Of a stretch of DNA of 64,000 bases, positions 37,442-48,175 are shown piece by piece. The DNA is from Hydractinia symbiolongicarpus (Eukaryota > Cnidaria > Hydrozoa > Anthoathecata > Hydractiniidae), in the NCBI RefSeq assembly GCF_029227915.1, contig NC_079876.1, positions 35,569,828 through 35,633,827 on the forward strand, given 5' to 3'. Both the position numbers and the translations under genes were made by a program. The notes below the pieces were generated by a model. The model did not search any database and was not told where the DNA came from. It was given only the letters and a program-made list of their open reading frames with translations. The first letter of the stretch is position 1, and every line of letters begins with the position of its first letter.

Positions 37442-38174
37442 AGAGGTTGCAACCCTCTAGAGATTTTTCAAAAAAGCAAAATCCCCCTTTTTGCAAGGAT
37501 TTCCTAAAAACATTGACCGTAAAAGGCAGAAAAATACAACAGCGACAGAACACAACACTAAACAATAAATATTAAAGCAATTCAAAATGAATTGAATAGG
37601 TACAAATGAAATAAATAAAACTTATCATAACGTGAATATCCTTAAACGAATAAATTTAAAATTATTCTTTAGAGAATGTGTTTAAGAAGCAAACAACTAT
37701 CTGCGCGCCAGGACTTGTGACCCTGGCTGTAGCTTTCCACATGTGTTATGGAGCTCCAACACTCAGCCTTACACAGATAATTGTTGCTGTGGACCTGCCT
37801 AATGACAGTACCAGCCTGTCATAACTGGGGTAATATGCGTGGGCGTAACACCACGAAGACCAGATAAGAAAATCTACCCCCCTTGCAAAGCTTCTTCTAA
37901 AATGACTAAGGGCAGCAGGATTGTCAATCCTGAAAGGAAAGTGAGCAAACTCTGCCTCCCTACTGGACTGGGGTAATAAGTGGGATCGTTAAGCCCAAAG
38001 ACAAGATATGATATTAAGCCCCCTTGCTGTGCTTCTTACAGTGTCTCTATACAAAGAGAAGAGTGAGCAAACTCCGGTTTCACGGTACACTGACCAACAT
38101 AAATCAGCTGGTGTAAATAAAACCGCTAGGGTCATGGATTCCCTCCCCCATTTGTTGTGTGACATACAAATAAG
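37442..38174 (-). repeat. 3' region of endonuclease-USP element, copy A, with terminal hairpin
   Basis: Non-coding tail following the USP reading on the minus strand. It matches 53612-54235 and about 54930-55320; shared blocks include CAGGACTTGTGACCCTGGCT, AGCTTTCCACATGTGTTA and CAACACTCAGCCTTACAC. It contains an internal tandem of about 145 bp (37821-38095) with CTGGGGTAATA...CCCCCTTGC. The outer end is a hairpin, AGAGG-TTGCAAC-CCTCT (37442-37458), also present at 53612-53627. Confidence 0.7.
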
Positions 38175-38729
38175 CTAACTTCTGGAAAAGAAAAGTATGT
38201 ATGACGAAGAATTATTCAAGTGGAATGTGTCTACTTGAGAAATACAGCGATCGTTGCTTTTGAACCAGGTGTTTTGTTGGTCCTTAATGAAGGCCCAGTA
38301 ATGACCTGCTTTTAATGTACCTGAGTGGTTAATGGTAGCAACCAAGTTATACTTGTTGTTGAAAGACACATCGTCAGTTGGGTGAGATGCTACCTTTAAG
38401 ACATGATGTTTTTTAGGCAAGCAATTGACTAACTTGTTGTCTTTGAAAGAAGACCCATTTACTGATGTGTATCTTAACAATTGTACAACAAGGAAGTCGC
38501 CGCAATTAGAAATCTGAGTTTCAATTGTGGCCTCTTGATGCGATGAACACTGGGGGCAGAACCACTTGTTGTCACCTAGAAGTTCTTGAGGTTGTAAAAA
38601 TTTGTTAAAAGAGTCTGCTATTGACTTACACGTTGGTAAAATTAAAATTGAATCCTTTTGTTCCCTGGAAGTGGAGAAACAACAGCAGTTGCATGACGTT
38701 GTTGTGGTCACAGTTACAGACAGTAATTA
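38175..38729 (-). pseudogene. Endonuclease-USP element, copy A: C-terminal half of USP domain
   Basis: The minus strand encodes about 180 residues of a ubiquitin-specific protease. The Cys4 finger is partly kept (SCNCCC, then WFCPQC). The QLLRYTSVNGSSF strand is present, as is the His box: YNLVATINHSGTL followed by AGHYWAF, then NTWFKSNDRCISQV. The catalytic-Cys half and the endonuclease domain are absent. The frame is open but has no start of its own; a stop lies just upstream at 38730. The copy is therefore 5'-truncated, as is common for target-primed retroelements. USPs cleave ubiquitin from proteins; this fragment cannot be active alone. It is followed by the shared 3' region. Confidence 0.75.
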
Positions 38730-39269
38730 AATATTGTAAAACATGCAGTAAAATCATTTCCAGGTATACTCATATCTTTACCGGCATGTGGACATTGTTA
38801 GGTCCTGTCTAATGCAATAATCATGCCATGTTTCTCAACTGAAGGTTAAAGCACGTTTTATGCCTGGATATTGCGTGTCTACTTGGTGTTTTGTGACACA
38901 AGGTTGTCACACGTGGTGTTGCTTTAGAAATCCTATCTTCTACAATTAATAATGTTATTTTCCGTCCAACACCTATGATAGGTGGAACCACCCTTTGTGG
39001 CAATGTATGTTTTTCTTTTATAGGTGGGGTTCGAAATCCTATGGCTTACTTTTATGAGGTGCACCCTGTTACGCTAATGATACTAATCTGTATATCAATA
39101 AATATACTATTTTAATTTTACTTGAATAAAAACTTATTTTAAATAATTTATTTAACTTTTTTAGCTTATTTCTTTCGTAATAAGAAATGTAAGAAAAAAA
39201 TGAATTTTTAGCTTTTGTTAGCTCTTACCACGATCGATAAAAAAATTGGTAAGTGTATTATTGTTATTA

Positions 39270-41695
39270 CTAGTCGATTAGGCCCGTGGAAAAATCCACT
39301 TAGGCAGAAAAACAATTGAAAAGTTCTGTCATTTGAATTTTGATGACATCAGCAAATATTTCAGTATATTGAATATGCCTTTTACTAAAAAAAATAATCT
39401 GAAAATGCATAAAAAGAAAGTATATAAGTCATAATTTAACAAAAAAGTTCTTAAAATCTAACACAAAATATCAAATGTCAAATCGCATGAAATCCTCCCA
39501 ACAAAACTTCAGACAAAATATGAAAAACAACGGCGTGCAAGGTGTAAAATCTAGTTAGTAGAAAGTTACAACATTGACAGTCACAACCCAGACAGTTACG
39601 ACAACAATAATAATAATGTCAGAAATAACACATATCTCAAATATGTATACATCTTATTATGTGATTATGTTGAAAACCTTCAATATTTTAATCTGAAGTG
39701 TTGAAAAGAAAGGCTTGCAACAGTAAGCACAAATCTATGAAATAAGTTCTTTACGCATTTTAAACAATATCAAAAAGCCAAACTTAAACAAACACAAAAC
39801 ACCTAAAAACAAAAAGTTAAACTTTAAAAAATCATTCATTCGGTTGCATACCATCCTCTCCCACAAAAATATGCACAAAATGTAAAAATTAACCGGTTAA
39901 CAAAACAATTTTTTGTCTAATGATCCGTACTGACTTTACCAAACATTTTAACCTGAAATGTCAAAAAAGCAATGAGCAAGGAATAAATTTCAAATCAACA
40001 AAAATCATTATTTTGAAAACATTGTATACATATATGGTCCTTCCTCACAAAAGTTTACAATAAATGTAGAACACAAAGGTTTATGAGGAGCAAATCAAAA
40101 TATGAACAAAAATCAGTTCAATTGGCATGTTCTATATTGTCTTCAGCCATAAAATCTTCCACAAAATTGATATGAAACCCATCAAATTCAACTCAGAAAA
40201 AGCAGTCATTTAAGTGCATACAAAAATACAACTTGTAGAATATCAAATTATTATTTTTAGTATATATAATTGCATATGGTCCTCCCTCACAACAGTTAAA
40301 TTTTTGCACTAAATTTGCAACACAAAATACAAATTCTAAATAATTCCTATGGTTTTCCTCAAAAGTTTAATCAAAATATAAAAGATGAGAGGTGAACGAC
40401 AAAATCAAAGTTTGCAGAATTTAATTATTTTGGTATATATATTTCTATTGATATATGCCCTTTATAACAATATTTCAATCCAAAATGTGAAAAAGAAAAA
40501 CAGTTTGCAACAAAATCAGTTATTCTGATGATATTGCATACACTTTTTCTCCACAAAAGTGTAAAAAAAGAATGGTTGTAGGAAATACTTCTGATTCAAC
40601 AAAAATCAGTATTTGCATCTTGTACTCATTAAATATTACCCAAAATTTCAAAAAACTGTGATTTGGAATGCATCAAATTTATAAATAGAGAGAGATCAGT
40701 CATTTCGGTATGTTGTACAGAGTCCTGCCCGGTAAGAATTTATACAAAATATAAAAAAAACACAAGTTTTTTCGGTGTTGTACTCCCTCAAAAAAGTTGA
40801 AACTTTTCTTAATTGAGACAAAATGCCATAAACAAAAACATTTTAGTCAGAACATCTAGAACAACAAAAATCACTACACTTAAGGTACCAGAATTACTAC
40901 ATGTTAAATAAAAATCGTTTCGTCATATTGCATGTAACCGATGTATATAAGTTTAGTTACACAAAATGTGAAAAATAAATTATTTGCATACACAAATTGT
41001 GAAAAATACATTATTTGCCTAAAAACAGTCCTTAAACTCTTCTTAAATATTATGTAATACTTTTTTAAAAGTTGTTGTGGCTTGGTAATTTAAGCTTAAA
41101 ATGTCAATTAAAATAAGTTACAGGCACATTCTTAGCAAAGACCACTAAGATTAGCTTACATGTAAAAAGTAACATAAAACTGAAGCTAACACAAGGTAGC
41201 TACAGCAGCTAATAGCTGGTCACTTAAATATAAACTGGAGACTTAGCTAGGTATAAAGAACATGGCTACATATTTATAAATTCCTAGCTACCTAGCTAGT
41301 TGTTGTTGGTGTGGTTGATGCTAGCTAACAAACATGTCTCGCATCAATAATATCATCAAAACTTTAAAAAACATAAACAAACCTTACAGAAACCTTTCTA
41401 TACTTCAATTATATACCATGCCCCTTTTTAAATGCTTTTGTAAAGATTTATTTTGAAGGCAACAGACGACAAATGCTTAAAAAGGACAGCCATCCTTTTT
41501 GCAAACACAATTTCCGTTACTTTGTGCTTGAACTTCATTTAATAAACCACACAAAACTCGCGGCTTTTCACGACAAAGAATACATATTTTTTTCGGCAAC
41601 ATCAAAAAAATTTTTCGGCAACATCAAAGGAAAATGACGATATCAACTTTACCTGTCACAGACACACAGACACACTTAGCGTATTATTATATAGA
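39270..41695 (-). mobile_element. Complete non-autonomous Helitron, 2.4 kb
   Basis: On the minus strand the element starts after A with TCTATATAATAATACGC at 41695 and continues with TGTGTCTGTGTGTCTGTGACAGG. It ends with hairpin GTGGATTTTTCCACGGG (39285-39301) and CGACTAG at 39270, before T. These are paired Helitron ends on one strand. There is no Rep or helicase reading inside. The body is mostly degenerate tandem repeats (39330-40990), followed on the 5' side by about 600 bp of unique sequence. It must rely on an autonomous Helitron, such as the one starting at 58856 whose 5' end is nearly the same. Confidence 0.7.
39330..40990. repeat. Degenerate tandem array (~115-120 bp units) inside the Helitron
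   Basis: At least ten blocks repeat the pattern GGTCCT(C/T)CCTCACAA, ACAAAATGT(G/A)AAAA, AACAAAAATCA and TTTTGGTATAT at roughly regular spacing. Units are strongly diverged, with insertions. Tandem arrays inside non-autonomous Helitrons are well known. Confidence 0.6.
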
Positions 41696-42648
41696 TTATT
41701 CACCGTATTCATGAACAAAAAATTTATCGCAAAATTCCAATTTTTAGTTGCACTTTATGCTGATTTCATAAATTGTATCCCGGATTAATGGGATACAGGT
41801 CTTTTATGATCTAACTAAAAAATCACCTGGTTTAGAATTGAGTAAGATTTTAATTTTCCAATATTTTAAAAGTTCGTGTTAGGCTTTAAAACTTCGGTAT
41901 ACTTTACTTTTCTATGTAATTCATTGAATTAACGTTTATTTTTATTTTAGTGAATGTCTGGACTCAATTTTGGAGTATCGGCTCCGCTATAGTGGCCCAA
42001 TGGACAAGGAGTCGTTTGGTCGTTGCCATGCCTTGTCGCTCTCCTTGCCTTCCCAGTCCCCACTGTCAAAGTAGTATTAATAATCGGGAAATCACTAAAA
42101 CATATTAAAATTTTCTTGGCTGTTAAGGGTAAGATGTCACCACATTGATATTCGTTTTTAGGGTTTGCCCTAAATATTTCGTATAAGAAAACTAAATACC
42201 GGATACCATTCCAGTTTAATTTAACATTTTGTAGCATTTTCTTATGAAATGTTTCGCTACCCCATCGAATATTGCTTCCGGACCAAATCAAACTTCGATT
42301 TCAGGTCAAAATTTGTTTTGTGTAAAAAGAGTTGGACACATTTTGGTTATACATATTTGGACCATATTTAATTTGTTATTGCTGTTGTGGTCAATATTGG
42401 AGTACTCAGCCAGAAATCCCAGCATAATATTTATTATAGCCGAGATATCAGAATAGTTAAGTGGAAAAAATTACGATTTTATTTCATAAAATTACAATCG
42501 ATCAAATAGTCTTAGTCTAAATCCAACCAGCTCCACTAGACTGAGCTAATGGAGCCCAGACATCGTTTCTCTTTCAACTTCTTCGCGATCGAAAAAGGAC
42601 CTTGGAATTAGGTCTTTATCTATAATACATACTTCAATTTACATTGTC
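41696..42648. other. Region before the DIRS coding sequence
   Basis: No recognised coding domain. The segment near 41990-42070 is unusually GC-rich and may be part of the DIRS terminal repeat or leader, but no second copy was found in the window to confirm it. Confidence 0.3.
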
Positions 42649-43681
42649 ATGGCTTCGGCACCTATAACATCAAATACTTCTGTTGACGACGAGCGTAACG
42701 GAGATGTAGAAGATCATTCTGTGGTCAATGAAGACACAGAAACCACGATGGGTGAATAGCGTATAACGCCGAAGACAAATGTTTTAGTAAGTCACAAACG
42801 ATTTAAAGTTATTAAGGAAGAAGATGCCTTCAAATGGGCTCTTCCTGATGGCATGGCCTCTTATGCAAATGAGGCGTCTGAGGAGTTTATGTCAGACAAA
42901 GAATTAAAGGAGCAAGTTATGGTTGAGACTCCTAGACCCACGAACTGGGATCCAATCAAATCATTAGATGAGACGTTGGCGAGTCTCATCAAAAGCAATG
43001 ATAGTACTAGAGACTACGAAAGATGCTAGAAGAAGATTCAGGCGAAGGTAGGAGATATCATGGGCTCTTTGCCAAAGGTGTGGTCGATGGTCGGGCAAGT
43101 TCGCACGTCTACCAATGAGGAAGATGATCTCCCATCACCCAAAGGAATTTCTTCTGTGGTGGAAAAAGCAGTCACGATGGTGGGTCAGTCAATGAACTTC
43201 ATCACATATGAGAGAAGATGCAATGTTTTGATGGCATCGTCGAAAATGTCTCAGGCTCAAGCAACTGCTACCCGTAGAGAGCAAGCTTTGTATTTACAAA
43301 AACATGACAACAAGCTGTTTAAGAAAGCTTATAGAGACCATATGGCCCAGGTGTCAAAATAGATGAAACAAGAAGCTACAGTGGCTGTTTCTAGTCGTCG
43401 CCACACCAGTGGTCGAGGGTGGATACAAGGGCCTTTCAGTGTGACCCCTCACATCAACGAAGAAGTGAGGGGCGAAATCAATACTCATCTTCAAAACAAC
43501 ACTACTATAGCAAAAATTAAAAAAGGATCTTTTTCTCAACTCACAACTTTCAGTACCACTTTTACTGATGGAAAATTGGGTGAACTTGGAGGACCTTACT
43601 CAAATTCATCCCGCCATAAAATGTCTTTTTACCGGATGGCAAATCCCGACTGCACCGTTAGCAGGACGGTTGAAATAAATG
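42649..43681 (+). pseudogene. DIRS-type retrotransposon, gag-like region (broken)
   Basis: From ATG 42649 the plus strand reads a hydrophilic gag-like protein interrupted by in-frame stops (near 42757, 43027 and 43360) and then by frame changes. It includes blocks such as FKWALPDGMASYANEASEEF and PTNWDPIKSLDETLASLIK. The block order just before a DIRS reverse transcriptase, and the absence of a protease, fit ORF1 of DIRS elements. The assignment rests mainly on position, since gag sequences diverge fast. No intact product can be made. Confidence 0.55.
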
Positions 43682-44350
43682 CAGGTTGACACAGGACCAA
43701 AATCTCTTGTCAGTAGTAAAGGTTTTCGAATCCTATTTCTTTCAGAACAAACACAAATTCAGACGCCACATGTGCCAGTTTCCAGTCTGCCAGACAAAAA
43801 ATTAATAGATTTAGAAGTGGAGCAGATGTTGAGTAAAGAAGCCATTTTAAAAGTGCCTCCATCAAAGGGACAACTTCTGAGCACGCCAATTTTAGTAAGA
43901 AAAAAAGATTGAGGAAATCGACCAGTAATAAACATCAAGCATTTAAACAAATTTTTTCCTTACGAACACTTCAAAATGGAAGGTTTGTATTCACTAAAAC
44001 TCACATTAACCAAAGGCGATTGGATGTGCAAGTTAGACCTGAAGGATACCTATTTCATTGCACGATTCTTCCAAAAAATTTGTGACGTTCGAATGATCAT
44101 GCAACCTATACGAATTCCTCTGTCTTTGTTCCCTATGGCAGTACTTCGTCGATTATTGATACGACTTATAATTTGCTTAGACGATTGTTAGTTTTAGGAC
44201 GGTGCCAAGAGGAGGTCCTGATGGCACAAGACACTTTGATTTTCCTGTTACAAAATTTAGGATTTCTAATAAATTTGAAAAAATCTGCCCTAAAGGCAAC
44301 CCGGAAAATTTCTGTATCTAACAAGGGAGAAAGTTGCCAAAAAACAGAAG
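43682..44350 (+). pseudogene. DIRS-type reverse transcriptase (broken)
   Basis: The plus strand shows RT hallmarks: RPVINIKHLN, then MCKLDLKDTYF (finger/palm motif), then RLIICLDD in the position of the catalytic Y-x-D-D box, and MAQDTLIFLLQNLGFLINLK. The frame is broken by a stop at 43910-43912, a frameshift inside the palm and another right after CLDD. In DIRS elements the RT copies genomic RNA and is followed by RNase H and a tyrosine recombinase rather than an integrase. Those follow here too, at 44395-44771, 51503-51730 and 53205-53560, split by later insertions. Confidence 0.8.
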
Positions 44351-44419
44351 CAGTGCTTGAGTACAGAAACAGTGCTTGAGTACAGAAACAGTGCTTGAGT
44401 ACAGAAACAGTGCTTGAGG
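44351..44419. repeat. 19-bp minisatellite (3.6 copies) in the DIRS RT/RNase H junction
   Basis: CAGTGCTTGAGTACAGAAA is repeated exactly at 44351, 44370 and 44389, with a partial fourth copy at 44408. Because 19 is not a multiple of three, each copy shifts the reading frame. The exact identity of the units points to a recent expansion in an already dead element. Confidence 0.95.
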
Positions 44420-44771
44420 CAAGAGGCTACTATTTTGGAGCTAACTCAATTAATAGGAGCTCTTTCCTCCACCATACAAGCAGTTCTGCCAACATGTCTG
44501 GAGTTTTTTTCTATAACAACAAATTCAAATCTAAAAGCATCAAAAACTTATGCCATCCTAGTGCATTTAAAGAAGGAGTCTCTAAAGGAACTTTTATGGT
44601 GGGTAAACAATCTAATTTTGTACAATGGGCGTTCGCTTGTGCAATCTGAAGCACAAATTTTGTTACAGGGAGATGCTTTTATGAAAGGTTGGGGGGCAGT
44701 TTTCCATGGTACCAGAACGGGAAGCGTGTGGTCAAAGACAGAACAGATTCTGCATATGAATGTTTTCGAAT
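44420..44771 (+). pseudogene. DIRS RNase H, first part
   Basis: The frame reads the connection/RNase H region: LIGALSSTIQAVLPTCLEF, then ELLWWVNNLILYNGRSLVQ, AQILLQGDAFMKGWGAVF (the first catalytic Asp block), GTRTGSVWSKTEQILHMNVF. It stops abruptly at 44771, where the CACTA terminal repeat begins, and continues after 51502. The catalytic order (D, then E in the NVFE block) is as in RNase H of DIRS and related retroelements. Confidence 0.8.
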
Positions 44772-44784
44772 CACTGCACGAAAA
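44772..44784 (+). repeat. Left terminal inverted repeat of the CACTA element
   Basis: CACTGCACGAAAA; exact inverted match at 51490-51502. Animal EnSpm elements typically begin CACTG. Confidence 0.9.
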
Positions 44785-44799
44785 AAGGAATAATCGGTA

Positions 44800-45252
44800 A
44801 TGAGATTATGCAAAATTATATTCGATTATTCAGAATAATCTAAATATTTCAGACATAATCGAAAATTCGATTATATGAAATTTTCGCGAATCAATTATTT
44901 CCATATGTTAACTAATCTGATAGATTATATGCATTTTATATAAAATAATCACAGCCGAAAACACGCAATTATACGAACTTTCTGGAAAAGATTATACATT
45001 TTTTTAGCGAAGTAATTGTCCGATGATCTGCGTTTATTTGACATAATCTTTACGAAAATACCAGATTTTGTAATGTTTTTTTAAAAAATTATGCTCCGCT
45101 TTTTAACTAAAATTTCCTTTATTATAACCTGCAAATACTTTTCAACAAGAGCTCAATTTCCTTTCTTAATTTTTTTTTAGTTTTTATTGAGTTAGGAGTT
45201 AAAAGTACCTATAATCTCATCCACCTGATAAAAATAATGAATATCCTAAAGC
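44800..45252. repeat. Left subterminal region of the CACTA element
   Basis: Many short copies of GATTAT and ATAATC in both orientations, matching the composition of 51300-51480. Such clusters bind the transposase in plant and animal CACTA elements. Confidence 0.55.
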
Positions 45253-45349
45253 TTGCAGGATGGGATGATTGACGTATACAGAAGGTGCAAGGAAGAGAGA
45301 AACAAATATCACAAGATGTATGTCTATTTACAAAAACTTATAAACAAAA

Positions 45350-47363
45350 ATGTTTTCTCTAAATATATACAAAAAAATCTTTTTAGGAATGTCACGAATG
45401 TTCAATATTTTATTGTGATTCATCAAAAGGAGCAATGGCAAATGAAGGAGCATCTGGTGGCGGGTTTCGTTCTGATGGTTGTCCTTCCTCGCGACGCACG
45501 GTCTGATTTTTGCTTCTTTTGTTTTGATTTTCTTGATGTCTTGCATCGAGTTTTTTAAAAGTTGAATTCAATTTTTGCATCTCCACGGAAGCGAATGGAC
45601 AGTAAAATATCGCCCATTGTTATCATCTATCTCTTCCTCTGATGACATATACTGTACCCCAAGGACTTTCAAAACTTTTGCCTTCTTTTCTTCAGGCAGG
45701 TTCATTGCTTGAAGAACCTTCGTCCGTCTTTTACTTTTCTAAAAGTAAACCAAAAGATGATAAACATAAATAAACTTCAAGAAAGACTATGTAAACATTT
45801 ATCGAAGCAGGCAGTCTTGTGTCTTTTTCACAGTAAACAATGTCAACAGACACTATAATTTGAAAAACTTACATTCAACTTGCGCTGTGTAGAAGCAGCG
45901 ACTGCTTTAATGTTTTATCGATGAGACCCCTTCTTTCTCATTGTCTTCTTTGATGTGAAATATTGTTCAATTGATGCTAAAATATTCCATAGACAGCACT
46001 CTTTTCCAATCACTAAAATATATCAGTAAATTGTATACACAGTATCAAATCACTTTTCCAAATCTCACCTATTATTATGTCATCAGTTATATCTTTATCG
46101 TATCCCCTGATATGCTGTTTAATAAAATTGGATAACTGCTCGTTTCCATCACGAAATGGGCTAGAGATATAATAATTTGAAAGTAAAATAAAAAGATTTA
46201 GAACAAAACAACAACCAAAGATGCTGTTTTATCAAACAAAGGATTTTCAAAACTTTAGACAGAGATATAACATTTTTAAAAAACTGCAAATAATAAAAAA
46301 AAAAACCGACATGTAACAATGGTTAATCAAATTGACAACTTTATACCTTGGTTTATCTAAGTTCCAATTTAGATCTCTGTTAGATCCCTCTAAATAACCA
46401 GAATTCCTCAAATTCTACAGAAATAAAATATAACAATGACAATACTATGCTTAAAAGAAATTAGATTTAAAAGTGCTAGCTACATATGCTGGTCAACGTC
46501 TTCTGATTTTGTACGAGGTTAGTTACCATAAAGCTCACAAAAATAAAAAATCTTACTTTGGTATATGCGTTAACAGTTATTTCTTTCTTTTTCTTCGTCT
46601 CTACGCTATTTAACCTGTCAAACAAATTTTTTTGGTTTTCTAAAGTTTGTTGATATTTTGCATTTAGATCGTCCAAATCATCAACGGTTATTGGTCTTGG
46701 TGCAGGTACTAAAAAAGAAAAAGTTCTAGCTCAGCCTTGCTAATCCAATTACTACATGTTGGCAAAAAACTACTGACGTGATGCAATTTGCCTGCTTTAC
46801 GTCGGCACGTTGTGTGACATGTTGTGATTTTACGTCGAGAACAATGGGCATGCAGTGCATACATAAGGGCAGAAAATATAAACCTGTGTTGCCTTTAAAA
46901 AGAGCATATGAAGCTAGGAATAATTAATTTCAGTGTCTTTGTAGCTATATCCCTGTGGCTTTGCTTTTTCTGCCCCCACAAAAGCACGTACATTTTGTAA
47001 ATATTGGAAACTACTAGCCTATAAAAAGACAGCAATTATATATATACTAGCTAGAAGATATGAGGCAAAAATTAGAAAAACTTTCTTACCAGATAAGTCT
47101 CCAAGTATATCATTCTCCTCACTTTCTTGCCTAGCCACCTTTCTTTTTAGTATGGGTGTACTCCTTGGGCGAGGTTTAGGTTTTGGTGTGTTGTTTACAG
47201 TGATGTTTGGACTGTGGTTCACCGACGACGATAATGAAGAAGATAAGAAGAAGTGGTGATCACTGCAATATCCTGAGTTACCACTTTCGTCTTCACTACA
47301 GCTGAGGAAAGCCAACTTGCTGTCGTTTCTTACTTTTGCTCTTTTTGAATTTGAAGCAGACAT
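45350..47363 (-). pseudogene. CACTA accessory ORF2 (broken multi-exon gene)
   Basis: The minus-strand exons that can be joined are 47363-47090, 46708-46557, 46414-46347, 46160-46069, 46012-45873 and 45738-45350, each with GT/AG borders in compatible phase. The product starts MSASNSKRAKVRNDSKLAFL. It has a Ser/Pro/Lys-rich region, a coiled-coil-like stretch (LNAKYQQTLENQKNLFDRLN), NLRNSGYLEG, a helix with DGNEQLSNFIKQHI, and a C-terminal block MSSEEEIDD then FTVHSLPWR. This order matches the second protein that accompanies Tnp2 in animal EnSpm elements; its biochemical role is poorly known. In-frame stops in the fifth exon (near 45920) and the last exon (near 45569) make it a pseudogene. Confidence 0.7.
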
Positions 47364-48145
47364 GATTCAACTTTGCATGCGCCAACAGAAAAAGAAAGTC
47401 AGCATGGCCGTCAGCCAGCTTTTTGTATTGACTACGCTTTCGCGCTTTCTAGTTCTAGTCTCCTTTTTATTATCAAAGGGTGTTTAAGTAATAATATCAT
47501 TATCTTTAAGACGAATTAAATTAATATTGAGGCCAAAATGTTAATGCCAAGAACTACAAAAATAAAAGAAAAAATGAGCAGGAGCTCTATTTATTTATTT
47601 TATTAAATAATTTGAATTATTATTCATTAATCATTGTAATTATTACCCCCGTAAATTCTGTGCTAGGTGCACAGGAAACCAGATGGCTACCGGCATTGTT
47701 TCGTTGCGCGCGTCTTCCGAACAAAGACCAAAAAAGATGCTAGCTAAAGCTATGTAAACACGAGGAAAGGGAAAGAAAGACTAAACAAGAATCTGCAATG
47801 TAAGTTATAGCTAACATTCATTTAAAAAATAGGATTGTGAAGAAGGCCCGCTTTGCAAGAATAATTCTTTTCGATGAGTAGGGGGAGTATAGAGCCAGCT
47901 AATATATATGTGTTTTTCTATTTCTCAGTCCAGATGATAGCTAGCTAGCTAAAAAACAATGTTGTCTCCCCCCCCCTGCTGCCCACATAGTCCAATGAGA
48001 TAAGGAAATAATTTATCTTTATGGAAACAGTTTCCAGCAGCAGCCTAGCTAGAAACTCTTTTTAGTGCAAAATGCAGAATTAATTTCTAAATTGAATTTA
48101 AGAATATTGACAAACAATTGTTTCGGGAACTAAAATAAATTTCAT
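47364..48145. promoter_or_regulatory. Divergent promoter region between the two CACTA genes
   Basis: This 0.8-kb interval separates the ATG of the minus-strand gene from the first supported plus-strand exon. It is partly GC-rich near 47660-47720 and could hold an upstream transposase exon (an ATG at 47682 opens 22 codons, ending before GTAAAC). No core promoter motif was assigned. Confidence 0.4.
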
Positions 48146-48175
48146 TTGTGCCAAGATGTTTATTTTTATTTTAGG

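Noticed and set aside
38821-39003. Endonuclease part of copy A
   Set aside because: The minus-strand frame upstream of the copy A USP shows no endonuclease or zinc-finger motif, so copy A is taken as 5'-truncated.
39330-40990. CRISPR-like array
   Set aside because: Repeats are long, diverged and without uniform spacers, and lie inside a Helitron in eukaryotic DNA.
41947-42291. 114-residue minus-strand ORF before the DIRS gag
   Set aside because: No domain; more likely DIRS leader or terminal-repeat sequence read in antisense.
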